The position numbers were made by a program, and so were the translations under genes. Positions 38,660-49,416 of a DNA stretch of 64,000 nt are shown piece by piece. How positions within the stretch are numbered: the stretch's first letter is position 1; every line of letters starts with the position of its first letter. The notes under the pieces were generated by a model, which did not search any database, was not told where the DNA came from, and saw nothing but the letters and a program-made list of their open reading frames with translations. The stretch is from Pisolithus tinctorius (Eukaryota; Basidiomycota; Agaricomycetes; Boletales; Pisolithaceae), in the NCBI GenBank assembly GCA_024663395.1, contig JANFAH010000107.1, forward strand, positions 1 to 64,000, given 5' to 3'.

Positions 38660-39000
38660 CACATATCTGATTCCTAGTTGTAGAAGTGTTTGAGTGACTT
38701 TGTCCTGATGTTGATAGAAACTGTCAAGTCCACAGTCCAATGATCTCCAATGTTGCACAGCTCAGAAGAGCTGAATAGAATGAGATTGATGTGTGTCTGT
38801 GTCACATACATGACTCCTGGACTCAAGCCCAGTACAGTCTAGACTCACAGCCCCTATCTCTGGCCACACCAGGGTTAGGTTACCTCCTATCAGGTGTAAG
38901 GTTGTAGGACTCTTTTGGTATCACCAGTGAACACAATCAAAGTATGGTATTCACAGTGAAGGAAAAAAGAGTAGTTTACATGTAAAATCTATGCAACCTA
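38660..39000. other. PEX6 3' flank, CpG-poor
   Basis: No gene. It presumably holds the PEX6 3' UTR and terminator. CpG is absent by eye. It ends with the TA dinucleotide (38,999-39,000) that borders the Tc1 element. Confidence 0.5.
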
Positions 39001-39806
39001 CAGTGGCTCAAAAAACTGTCCACATGTTTCACACTAGTTATGACTAAATGCAATAACCCCTAACCCTAGTCCTAAACCATGAGTGTATGAAATAAAGTAC
39101 TTACTCTTGGCTTTCTATGGGTCCAAGAATTAAGTGATTTGGATAGGAATTGATAGAATAGCAACCATTTGAATGACATGTCATGCAGACAGTTTTTTGA
39201 CTTTATAAAAATCCAACTATCTAGTACTTGGTGTGAGCTCCTTTGGCCTTGATAACTGCTTCAACTCTTCTAGGCATGCTTTCTATCCATTTTTGACACT
39301 CTTCCACAGAAATCTTCCCCCACTCCACTACCACCCTTTCCCATAATTGATGAACTCCTGTAGGAGCACTCTCATAACCTGAGAGAGATCTTTTGAGGTG
39401 ATTCCAAGTGTGTTCAATTGGGTTGAGGTCTGGAGATTGTGCAGGCCAGTCTAGAAGCTTGATATCCTGCTCTTCAAACCATTTCTGGGCTCTGCTAGAG
39501 GTATGCTTGGGGTCATTATCTTGTTGAAAGATAATGTCATCTTCTGGAATTCCAGATTCCTCCATGCTTTGAAGCAACCCTTCCAGCAAAATGGCCACAT
39601 ACTGTTCAGCATCCATCCTTCCCTCAACCTCACTCAAGACCCCAACACCATTCCACCCTATACATCCCCAAACCATGAGTGAACCTCCTCCAAACTTGAC
39701 TGTACCTTTGACCTCTCTGGAAATAAGCCCTTCACCCTTCTTTTTCCACACATACTCTTGTCCATCTGACCCAATCCTGTTGATTTTGGTCTCATCTGAC
39801 CATATA
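39001..39806. mobile_element. Tc1/mariner transposon, truncated by a foldback insertion
   Basis: The left end is TA followed by CAGTGGCTCAAAAAACTGTC, a Tc1-like terminal repeat. The element holds the C-terminal two thirds of a transposase gene and stops abruptly at the TA (39,805-39,806) where foldback element A1 begins. The missing N-terminal coding half and right terminal repeat are not found beyond A1, so a deletion or rearrangement also happened. Confidence 0.8.
39221..39806 (-). pseudogene. Tc1-family transposase, N-terminally truncated
   Basis: The catalytic domain retains all three acidic residues: Asp in WSDETKI, Asp in QQDNDPKHTS and Glu in DLNPIEHTW. The last two are 34 residues apart, so this is the DD34E Tc1 type. 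The frame is open for about 195 codons and ends KAKGAHTKY. The DNA-binding N-terminus is lost at the foldback insertion. CpG is depleted. The protein could not bind its own ends as it stands. Confidence 0.85.
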
Positions 39807-42089
39807 CAGTGGCTCACAAAATTGTCCCAATGTTTGCATGTTTTTCATTAATCATGGTGTAGCAAGTGAACTATCATCATTGAGTCCAAGGTGTTGGTGG
39901 ATGGACCAAAGCAGCTGGTGATGGCTCTCTGATGACCCATATTACATAATATCTGAATAGAAACTGATGACAGAATACCCAAATGAAAATGAGAGCTCAT
40001 TGGGACAATTATGTAACTTTGTGATATACTGGGGATGTAGTCCTTGGGAACACATATAAAACATGGTGAGATGCTCACCAATGCTTACATAATGTATCAC
40101 ATGGTCTACTGAATGATTTGTCAACAAACAAACAATGCCAAACAGTGATTTTGCACCACTAAGCCTCCTTGCTTTAACACAAGTCAAGAAATCACCATTC
40201 TGGCTCATCAGGGACTTTCTTTCAGGGCAACCTCAGCAAATGCTGGGTACACTATAGTATAATCAATAGAATATGCTATCAGCACCATTGGTCTCTTCAG
40301 AAACCTGCTGGCAGTCATCTCCTGCACTGTTTCCCCACCAATGCCCCATGTATCCTGGAACTAATCAGTACTGTGAGAGCTGAGAATGATGTGGAGGTCC
40401 AATCTGGCATTCATTCTATCATAAACAAACCATTCACCCATTAACTAGTGCATTTCTGTGAAGGGGAAACTGGTATAGAGGTCAGGGGGAAGCTAAACCC
40501 TCTCTCACTCCAGGTACCATGGGAAGGATATGCTACTGAGCTGCCAGGTTGCACATTCCTGGCCTTCTATCTGGCACTGGATATTTCCTTTAGTCTTATA
40601 TGACCAAATGACTCCTTCCCAGTGATCCCCAGTTCAGCTCAGAGTGCAGTCTGGCCAACCCTCCCATGGTACTGGGAGTGCCCAGGAGGGTTGTGCTTCA
40701 CCTGAGCCTTCAGGCAGGCTTTTCTTCAGCCTAGATGTACTAGTTAGTTGGTGAATGGTTTGTTTATGATAGAATGAATGCCAGATTGGACCTCCACATC
40801 GTTCTCAGCTCTCACAGTGTCATAACTGTGCATTCACTCTAAGTCTCTACTCACTCCGCACCAACTCTGCCCACCTTCTATCATCTACAAACCATCTCTG
40901 CTCTGACTGCTGTTGGACTTGTGTTGCTCTCCTACCAGACTGAGCGGACTGTTCTCTGAGTGGTCATGTGACTACCTTCAGACTTCTCCCTGACAGTGTG
41001 CAGTCAGGTACTCCACAGTGTGCATGCCACATGGTCCAGCATCTGGACTGTTTCCTTTTCTGGATGTTCTATGTTACCTGTTTGTATGTCCTCCATCTAC
41101 CCTTCATTTGTTGTCTAGGAAGTTTTTACTTGAAAATTTCTGGGTCTCCATATGTCAGTTCCGATTCTGGTTACTGTACCTCTGTAACAGTATAAAAGCA
41201 TGTATCATACTCCGCTGTTCTTCAGTACGAATATCAACTTAGTTCCTACTCCTTCTGTCTCTGACTTCTGCCTGTTGGAGTTATCTCTGACTCTCCATCT
41301 GTACTCTCCCTCTGAAATATGAGGGCTGAGATCATGCAAGGGGGTAGCACATGAGCTAAACCCAATACCCTCACTCCGCTCCACCTTTGTCTCGGCGGTC
41401 TTCGTTCCTGCCAACACTCTGCTAGTCAGAGTTCTGTTCCTGTGTGTTGGACTTGCTTCCAGACCCTTCTCTAGACCTTATATAGTGTCAGAGTTGGTCA
41501 GAGTAGGCCCGAACTTGACACACAGTACTGATTAGTTCCAGGATACATGGGGCATTGGTGGGGAAACAGTGCAGGAGATGACTGCCAGCAGGTTTCTGAA
41601 GAGACCAATGGTGCTGATAGCATATTCTATTGATTATACTATAGTGTACCCAGCATTTGCTGAGGTTGCCCTGAAAGAAAGTCCCTGATGAGCCAGAATG
41701 GTGATTTCTTGACTTGTGTTAAAGCAAGGAGGCTTAGTGGTGCAAAATCACTGTTTGGCATTGTTTGTTTGTTGACAAATCATTCAGTAGACCATGTGAT
41801 ACATTATGTAAGCATTGGTGAGCATCTCACCATGTTTTATATGTGTTCCCAAGGACTACATCCCCAGTATATCACAAAGTTACATAATTGTCCCAATGAG
41901 CTCTCATTTTCATTTGGGTATTCTGTCATCAGTTTCTATTCAGATATTATGTAATATGGGTCATCAGAGAGCCATCACCAGCTGCTTTGGTCCATCCACC
42001 AACACCTTGGACTCAATGATGATAGTTCACTTGCTACACCATGATTAATGAAAAACATGCAAACATTGGGACAATTTTGTGAGTCACTG
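39807..42089. mobile_element. Foldback element A, copy 1 (with nested solo LTR)
   Basis: Begins CAGTGGCTCACAAAATTG and ends with its reverse complement, flanked by TA at 39,805-39,806 and 42,090-42,091. The two halves are inverted copies of each other almost to the centre, so the same 88- and 77-codon open frames appear at 39,848-40,208 (-) and 41,688-42,048 (+). Without the nested LTR and its duplicated 5 bp the element is about 1,575 bp. It encodes no recognisable protein. The outer bases resemble the Tc1 end at 39,001, so a Tc1-type transposase probably moved it. Confidence 0.9.
40818..41520 (+). repeat. Solo LTR (gypsy family 1) inside foldback A1
   Basis: 703 bp, starting TGTCATAACTGTG and ending GAACTTGACA, with a perfect 5-bp target duplication CACAG at 40,813-40,817 and 41,521-41,525. 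No internal retroelement sequence remains. It is the reference for the other family-1 LTRs in the window, which lie in the opposite orientation. Confidence 0.92.
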
Positions 42090-42091
42090 TA

Positions 42092-43000
42092 TGTATGTGC
42101 CTGTAAGCTAGAGGGATCTACCCAATTCCAGCTTCATCTGTGCCCACTGGACCTGTTCTCAGCCCAGTCTGCCTCTACTGGCCCTCCACCAGACTTGGCT
42201 GGTGTACCAGAGGACTACAACAACTTTGCTGATGTCTTTAGCAAAGCCAAGGCATCTACTCTCCCACCACACTGGGAGTATGACCTTAAGATTGAACTGG
42301 AAGAGGGGACTACACCACCCATAGGAACCATCTACTTGCTATCCCTGGTCAAGCTGCAAGCTCTCTGGGCCTTCATTGATGAAAACCTGACTACTGGTTT
42401 CATCTGGCCCACCTCTTCCCCCTATGCTGCACTGGTCCTCTTCATAAAGAAGAAGGACAGTTCACTCTGGTTATGTGTTGACTTCTGGGGCCTCAACAAA
42501 CTCACCAACAAGGACTGGTATCCCCTACCACTAATCTCAGACCTCCTCAACTTCCCTAGCCATGCCAAAATATACACCAAGATCAACCTGAGGCACACAT
42601 ACCACCTCATCTGGATTGCCCCCAGTGATGGGTGGAAAACAGCCTTCAGAACATGCTATGGGTCATATGAGTGGATGGTGATGTCCTTCAGTCTTACCAA
42701 TGCACTGGCCACCTTCCAGCAGTTTGTCAATTCAATCTTTGCAGATATGTTAGATGTCTGCATTATTGTCTACCTTTGCAACATCCTGATCTATTCTGGA
42801 GATGGATCCTCTCATAAGCAGCATTGTCCAGGAGGTCCTTTGCTGGCTCCAGTTGCATGGCCTATATGCCAAACTGGAGAAGTGCAAATTCCACTCAGAC
42901 TTGGTGGAATATTTGGGTTACCACTTGTCTCCAACCAGCCTTACTATGTCTTCAGAATAGGTCAAAAGCCATCTGTGACTGGCCCAAGCCCCAGAAGGTA
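42092..43000 (+). pseudogene. Outer gypsy element: reverse transcriptase remnant
   Basis: Plus-strand Ty3/gypsy pol piece covering the region before the RT (VPEDYNNFADVFSKAKAS) and the fingers/palm (PVLFIKKKD-type motif, GSYEWMVMSFSLTNALATFQ). It differs from the minus-strand element nearby and is a related family. The catalytic box YLDD has become YLCN and the first Asp (YTKID) is Asn, so it is dead. It is bounded on the left by foldback A1 and on the right by foldback B at a TA. Confidence 0.85.
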
Positions 43001-44427
43001 CAGTGAGGGACAAAACTGTTGCAATGTTTGCAATATGTGCATTGTTGATGATGTATGTAACTCAGGCAATTCTGCCAGGGGAGTTGTGATACATATACCA
43101 TTGGAAAGGGGTGTCTCCCAGCTTTCCAGAACACTAAGGTATATACCAAACAAAGCCATACATGCCAAGATATAGATATACCATATTCTTTCTAGAAGGT
43201 GCATTGCAACACTTGTGTCCCTGACTGGTGAAATAGTGAAAAGTCACCTTTTGATGGTATTGAGGACATGAGGGATGGGAAAATATGATTACATAATAAA
43301 TCATATGATCTTCCAGATAATTTGTCAGCATGTAAACAATGACAAACATTGAATTTGTACCATTAAACCTCCCTCTTTTACCACAACTCATGAAATCATC
43401 TCTCTGGCTCACATGGTCATTTTCTCAGGGAAATATTACCAAATACTGGTGGCCACTACTGTACCATCAGTATAACATGCTCTCAGGACCATCAGTCCCT
43501 TAAAAAACCTGCTGTCAGTCATTCCCTGGACTGTTTCCCTACCCATGGCTGATGTGTTCTGGGACTAACCAGTACTTGGAAGGCTGAGAATGTTATGGAG
43601 GTCAATCTGGCACTTCAGAACATGATGGAAAAACTAATCCCCTCTTAACCAATGTATTTCTGGCACAGAGACATTTGGATGGAAGTTGGGGTGAGACAAA
43701 ATCTCCTTGTGCTCCAAGCACTATAAGAGGGTTTACTAGATCTTGCTCTGATCTGATCTGTGGATGACTGGGGAAGAGTTGTGCAGTCACATGTGACCAA
43801 AGGCAATATTCAGGGTCAGATGGAAGCACAGGATTCTGCTCCATCACACCTCAGTAGCATATCCTTCCAATGACACCCAAGGGTAAAGAGGATTGTGTCT
43901 CACCCTGACTTCCATACAAGTGTCTCTGTGCCAGAAATACATTGGTTAAGAGGGGATTAGTTTTTCCATCATGTTCTGAAGTGCCAGATTGACCTCCATA
44001 ACATTCTCAGCCTTCCAAGTACTGGTTAGTCCCAGAACACATCAGCCATGGGTAGGGAAACAGTCCAGGGAATGACTGACAGCAGGTTTTTTAAGGGACT
44101 GATGGTCCTGAGAGCATGTTATACTGATGGTACAGTAGTGGCCACCAGTATTTGGTAATATTTCCCTGAGAAAATGACCATGTGAGCCAGAGAGATGATT
44201 TCATGAGTTGTGGTAAAAGAGGGAGGTTTAATGGTACAAATTCAATGTTTGTCATTGTTTACATGCTGACAAATTATCTGGAAGATCATATGATTTATTA
44301 TGTAATCATATTTTCCCATCCCTCATGTCCTCAATACCATCAAAAGGTGACTTTTCACTATTTCACCAGTCAGGGACACAAGTGTTGCAATGCACCTTCT
44401 AGAAAGAATATGGTACATCTATATCAG
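43001..44427. mobile_element. Foldback element B (right end truncated)
   Basis: Starts CAGTGAGGGACAAAACTG after a TA (42,999-43,000), inside outer-gypsy pol. Bases from about 43,190 to 43,790 reappear inverted at about 43,810-44,410. The right terminal repeat is missing, replaced by the tandem array. It shares the CAGTG start and TA site with element A but little else. No coding capacity is recognised. Confidence 0.75.
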
Positions 44428-45125
44428 CAGATTCCAAGGATACTGCATCCACACCATTGGAACCAACAGGTGAGTTTCACTCCTTCAATCAGTGTTCCAT
44501 ACCTCCCAGTGGAAGCATGATAAGCAGCTCACTTGGATCTTGGCCAGATTGCATAGAACCAGTGTCCATGGAAAGCCATTGTTGAGCAGATTCCATGGAT
44601 ACAGCATCTGCACAATTGGAACCCACATGTGAGTTGCAATCCTTCAATCAGTGTTCCATTCCCCCAGTCAAAGCAGGATGAGCAGCTCACTCAGATCTTG
44701 GCCACATTTCACAGAGCTGGTCAACAGAAAGCCACTGTTGAGCAGATTCCAGGGATACCACACCTGCACAATTGGAACAGGTGAGTTACAATCCTTCAAT
44801 CAGTGTTCCATACCCCCCTGTGGAAGCAGGATGAGCAGCTCACTCAGATCTTGGTGGCATTTTGTGGAACAGGTGTCAATGGAAAGCCATTGTTGAGGGG
44901 TTCCAAGGTTACCACATTGGCACTGTTGGAACTATCAGATGAGTTGCAATCCTTCAATCAGTGTTCCATACCCCCCAGTGGAAGCAGGATGAGTGGCTCA
45001 CTCAGATCTTGGCCACATTTTGTGGAACCAGAGTCCATGGAAAGCCACTGTTGAGTGGATTCCAGGGATACCACATCTGCACAATTGGAACCAATGGGTG
45101 AGTTGCAATCCTTCCATCAGTGTAA
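44428..45125. repeat. Tandem repeat, about 157-bp unit, about 4.5 copies
   Basis: The word ccttcaatcagtgttccat recurs at 44,482, 44,641, 44,793 and 44,951, with a variant at 45,110: spacings of 159, 152, 158 and 159 bp. Each unit also carries agcagctcactcagatcttgg-like and ggaaagccattgttgag-like blocks. Units differ by scattered substitutions. Short open frames across it are by-products of the periodicity. Confidence 0.9.
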
Positions 45126-45812
45126 CAAACCCTACAGTGGACCCAGCATCATTGTGCCATCATCCATGATAGCAGGGATGAGCCGGTCTTGATGTTGTGA
45201 CAGGGTAGATCATAATGTAGATGGGCCCATCCATATCTTACAGTGAAGTAGTATAACCCTGTAGTCATGAGCCCATCTATGTATATGTTGTTATCCTTAC
45301 CCCACACAGGCCTGCCCATTTGTTGCAATCACCCACTCACCAGCCTGCTGATTTGTTACTGTCACTCTGGGCACACAGGCCTGTTCATTTGTTATGGCTA
45401 AACTATTTTGACAGGCCCACCCCAGGCTCTACATGAGTAATGGTGTTTTGGCACACAGGCTACCCATGAGTTGTGACTAAGTGTGACCACACTATGTGCT
45501 TTGGCCTTGCATGCAGCCTCAGCCTCCTGTCTCACCCTCTCTTCCTTGAGCTGGGCTTGCTCCTGTCTCTCCACTTGCAACCAGGCTTCCTCTTGAGCCT
45601 TTGCCTTGCTTGCCCCAGATGGCCTGCTCATTGTCATCACTACTGACCTGCAGTTTGACACTCATTGCCTGGGTCAGGTCAGGCAGCAGGTCTTGATCAT
45701 ATGGTGTTCTGGACCAGTGAATAGACATGTTGAAGTGGGGAACCATCCTGGAGTTGAACCAGTCTTAAGTTCACCAGTATTCAAGGTCAGACACCAAAAT
45801 TTCATTCCCAGC
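45126..45812. other. Outer gypsy 3' region with antisense coiled-coil fragment
   Basis: Sequence left of the inner gypsy insertion. On the minus strand about 45,500-45,640 encodes a Glu/Ala/Lys-rich coiled-coil piece (EEAWLQVERQEQAQLKEER) like the zinc-cluster gene at 46,381. The last bases join, across the 13.9-kb insertion, to 59,694-59,735, which lead into a polypurine tract and LTR. Confidence 0.55.
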
Positions 45813-45817
45813 ACTGT

Positions 45818-46352
45818 TGTCAAGTCTGGGCCTACTCCGACCAACTCTGACACTAGACAAGGTCTGGAGAGTGGTTTGGAAGCAAGTCCGACACAAACAA
45901 ACTGAACTCTGACTGGCGGAGTGTTGGCAGGAATGAAGTCCACCAGGACAAAGGCAGAGTGGAGTGAGGGCATTGGGTTTAGCTCGTGCACTACCCCCTT
46001 GCATGATCTCAGCCCCCATATTTCAGAGGGAGAGTACAGACAGAGAGTCAGAGGTAACTCCAACAGACAGAAGACAGAGACAGAGGGAGTAGGAACTAAG
46101 TTGATATTTGTACTGAAGAACAGTGGAGTATGATACATGCTTTTATACTACTACAGAGGTACAGTAATCAGAATTGGAACTGACATATGGAGACTCATAA
46201 ATTTCCAAGTAAAACTTCCTAGATGATGAATGAAGGGTAGATGGAGGACATACAAATGGGTAACATAGAACACCCCAAAAAGGGAACAGTCCAGGTGCTG
46301 GACCATGTGGTGTGCATGCTGCAGGGTACCTGACTGCACACTGTCAGGGGGA
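45818..46352 (-). repeat. 3' LTR of inner gypsy, truncated
   Basis: Family-1 LTR in reverse orientation, beginning TGTCAAGTCTGGGCC. It matches the complete copies until about 46,352 (gtcagggggaag), where about 190 bp of LTR are replaced by the segment carrying the zinc-cluster gene. Confidence 0.85.
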
Positions 46353-46380
46353 AGCAAAACCCCCCAGCCAACCCCTGGCC

Positions 46381-47576
46381 ATGTCTGCGACTACTCCCAA
46401 GTTGCAGATGAAGAGCTGGTCATCCTCACCAATGACTCCACCAACACCAAGCAGAAGTCCACAGAGAAGGCATGCTGATGAGAGGAGGCTGAGTGGAGAG
46501 AGAGTGTGCAAGGCAGAGCACAAGGCCAAGCATGAGGAGGCCAAGAGGTGGAAGGCAGAGGAGGAGCAGTTGGAGGTGGAGCAGAAGAAGAGAGTGGAAG
46601 AGGAGTCTCAGAGGAGGAGGGCAATGGAGGAAGAGGAGGCTTGAAAGAAGAGGGTGGCAGAGGAAGAGGCAGAGAGGCAGAGGCAGAGGGCCCAGGCCTG
46701 GCAGGACGAGGCTGTGCAAAGGTGAGTAGCAGACTACTGTGAGTCAGGCAGAGCTGACCTATATTTTTTTTGACTTTATGTTATTTCAGGTTAAGCAGGG
46801 TGGTGTATGACATTAACACTGCCCAGAAGGTCCCTGGGGCCTCTGTGGTGGTCACTGCAACCAGGAGAGCCCCCTGCACTCACTGTATAGCAAGTCTGAC
46901 AGTGGGGCAGTGCAAGCCAGGGCAAGGTAAGACCAGGGCCTGCATGCCCTGCCACAACAAGAAGAAGACATGCAGCTGGATGTGGGAAGAGGCAGCAGTG
47001 GGGCCTTCACAGAAGAGAGCAGGGACAGGGAGCTCCTGAGGGGAGAAGAAGAAGAGGATGTGAGGGAAGGGAAAGGAGAAAGCGACAGAGATGGAGGAAG
47101 CAGATGACAAGTGGGAGATAGGTGGAGAAGATGAGGAGGAGCCAGAGACACCACATGAGGGACCCTCAGGAGCAGGGGTCTCCTTCTGGTGGGTGGAGTG
47201 GGAGTGAGAGTGGCAGCTGCAGGCTGCAAAGAGGTATGCAGAGGCACATGAGAAGGCTGCAACAGTCTTTGAGAGGATGGCAGGGGCAGCGGAGCAGATG
47301 GTGGAGGCCATGGAGCAGACAGCCAATGAGTGGGGGCTGTACCATGAGTGGGCAGAATGGGCAGAGATGAGGAGGAGGGAGGATGTGCAAGAGGCCAGGA
47401 TGGCTGAGCTCAAGTGCACAGGTGGTGGTTGGAAGAGGCCTCAGTCGGAGGCAGCGGAGGACAAGAACAAGGAAGCAGACAAGGGTGTGGAGGGGGATAA
47501 CGAGGAAGAAGTTGATGGAGAGCAGGAGGGCAGTGAAGAACAGGAGGGTGGCAGAGAGCAGGCAATGGAAGAATAG
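46381..47576 (+). pseudogene. Zinc-cluster/coiled-coil gene, antisense in gypsy 3' region
   Basis: Plus-strand gene with an ATG at 46,381 (MSATTPKLQMKSW). A long Glu/Arg/Lys-rich coiled coil follows, then after an intron (about 46,721-46,791) a Cys cluster C-x2-C-x8-C-x9-C-x2-C-x6-C (PCTHCIASL to KKKTCSW), which resembles a Zn2Cys6 cluster. An acidic Glu-rich region follows, ending before 47,576. A TGA at 46,642-46,644, where an Arg CGA codon is likely to have stood, breaks the first exon. Similar proteins are common in Agaricomycete genomes as far as I recall, with no known function. Whether it belongs to the element or was captured is open. Confidence 0.6.
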
Positions 47577-47751
47577 AGTTGTTTTGTTTTGTTTTTAGTT
47601 TGTATATTTTTTGTACTACTATGAAATAGACTTGTGACTTGTTTGTGATTCTGAGAAGTGAAACAGATAAGCAGAGAAAATTCTAAAGTACTTAAGGTGA
47701 TTTGGTACAGGGCGGAGTTGGCCTGTGGAGGAAGGTTATGTGGGCAGAGTA

Positions 47752-49338
47752 CTATGGTGGAGGTTGATATGGGCCAGGTTTGTGCAGATAGCATTCATGG
47801 AAAGCAGAGACTAGGTCAGAGGTGTGATCCAGCTCAGTTGCAAGCAACCAAGAGGTTTCTTCATCAGTGTTCTTGTAACCAGCCCAGTGGACCAGATACA
47901 AGAGTTGATGGTGGTGGCGATGGTGGTCCACCTTAGAGTCAAGTATCTCTGATACTTTGTACTCAAGGTCACCATCAACATCCACTGGCAGAGGTGGAGG
48001 TTGTTGATGGTTTGGGAAAGGGGTTAGCTGCTGCAGCTTCCAGTTGTGAGACATGGAAGACCAGATGTACCAAGTGCATAGAGTCAGGGAGCTTAAGGGT
48101 GATGGAGTGCATACCTGGCCTGGCCAAGATGGTGAATGGACCTAAGTACTTTTCAGAGAGTTTTTCCAAAGGACAGGTGGAGCAGAAGTACTTGGCTTTG
48201 ATGTAGGCCTGTTCTCCAACCTTGAACTCAGGCAGAGGTATGCATTTGGCATCTGCTGGGCCCTGGTAGTGCTGTTGAGCAGTGGACATTTTGGAGCAGA
48301 GGGAGTCATGAAGGGTGGAGAGCTCAATGATGTAGTCATGAGCCCTTGGAGAGGTGAAGTCTTAGTCAGGGACCACAGAAGGTTTGGATGGTATCCCTTG
48401 TTAGCAAAGAAGGGAGAAACTCCAGTAGTCACACTTGGTGTGTTGTTGAAAGTGAACTCCACTAGAGGTAACAACTTGGCCCAGTTGTCTTGTTGGTAAT
48501 TACAGTAGACATGAAGGTACTGCTCGAGGGTCTGGTTCATTCGCTTGGTCTGGCCATCGCCTTCTGGGTGGTAACCTGAAGTGAAGTGAAGATGCATATC
48601 AAGGGCCTTTCCTAGAGAGCGGAAGAAGTGTGAGATGAACTCAGGACCTCTGTCAGAGGTGACATTAGCTGGTACTCTGTGCTTGGAGAAGACATGGGTA
48701 AGGAAGAGCTTAGTGAGTTTGGCAGAGGTGATGGAGTTGTGAGTGGAGATGAACACTGCTTGCTTTGAGAGGCAGTCCACTACCACAAGTATGGCAGAGT
48801 AGCCATTGGAGTTGGGGAGGTGTTCAATGAAGTCCATGGAGATGGAGTTCCAAGGTCTCTCCAGGATGGGGAGTTGCTTCAGTAGACCATAGGGGCAGTG
48901 GCACAGAGTTTTGCTCTGTCCACAGGCTGTGCAAGACCTGATGTATTCTTTCACATTGGAGCAGAGATTGGGCCACATGTAGTCCCTGCAGACAAGTTCT
49001 AGGGTGTGGTTTTGCCCAAAATGGCCTGCTAGAGGATGGTCATGCTTAAACCAAAGCACTTGAAGGTGGAGGTCATCAATGTCAGGGACAAAGATGTGAC
49101 CATCAAGGCAGAGTAGACCATTGGAGTCCAGGGACCACTGAGGCTTAGTTGGAGTTGGAAGATGGCTGGCAGAGACAGGATTGGATGGTAGGGTGGAGAT
49201 GATGTCAGAGTGCAAGCACTCAACATCAAAGACCATGGGAGCATGGAGTACAGGTGCCATGAGGGTGGTGGTATGGAGGGATGATGTGAGTTGCTCCTGT
49301 GTAAACATAGGGTGGAGATTGTGAGGATTTACCTGCAC
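47752..49338 (-). pseudogene. Inner gypsy integrase with GPY/F module and chromodomain
   Basis: Integrase zinc region (H-x-H, then CRDYMWPNLC-type and SCTACGQSK), catalytic core with SMDFIEHLP and TSDRGPEF, and the third motif GQTKRMNQTLEQYL. The catalytic Glu, 35 residues after the second Asp, is Lys here. A frameshift near 48,300-48,370 moves the downstream GPY/F module (EKYLGPFTILARPG) and the chromodomain (YKVSEILDSK, LYLVHWAGY, SWLLATEL) to other frames. The chromodomain, which targets integration to heterochromatin in related elements, defines a chromovirus. Confidence 0.88.
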
Positions 49339-49416
49339 GTAGTCCCTATCCCCCCCTTTTGGGTAGACATCCCAACGTCACATAAGTGCATCAGGTTTGG
49401 CTCCAAGGTGGCCAGG

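Noticed and set aside
39848..40208. 88- and 77-codon ORFs repeated in all foldback A arms, possibly a small gene
   Set aside because: They recur only because the arms are copies. No start context, intron or known domain, and they sit within the inverted repeat itself.
44428..45125. Regular repeats that might be a CRISPR-like array
   Set aside because: Units of about 157 bp are contiguous and lack the short-repeat/unique-spacer pattern; this is a eukaryotic tandem repeat.
46852..47419. Long minus-strand ORFs (up to 179 codons) opposite the zinc-cluster gene
   Set aside because: Shadow frames of a purine-rich coding strand: Ser/Leu/Pro-rich without family features.
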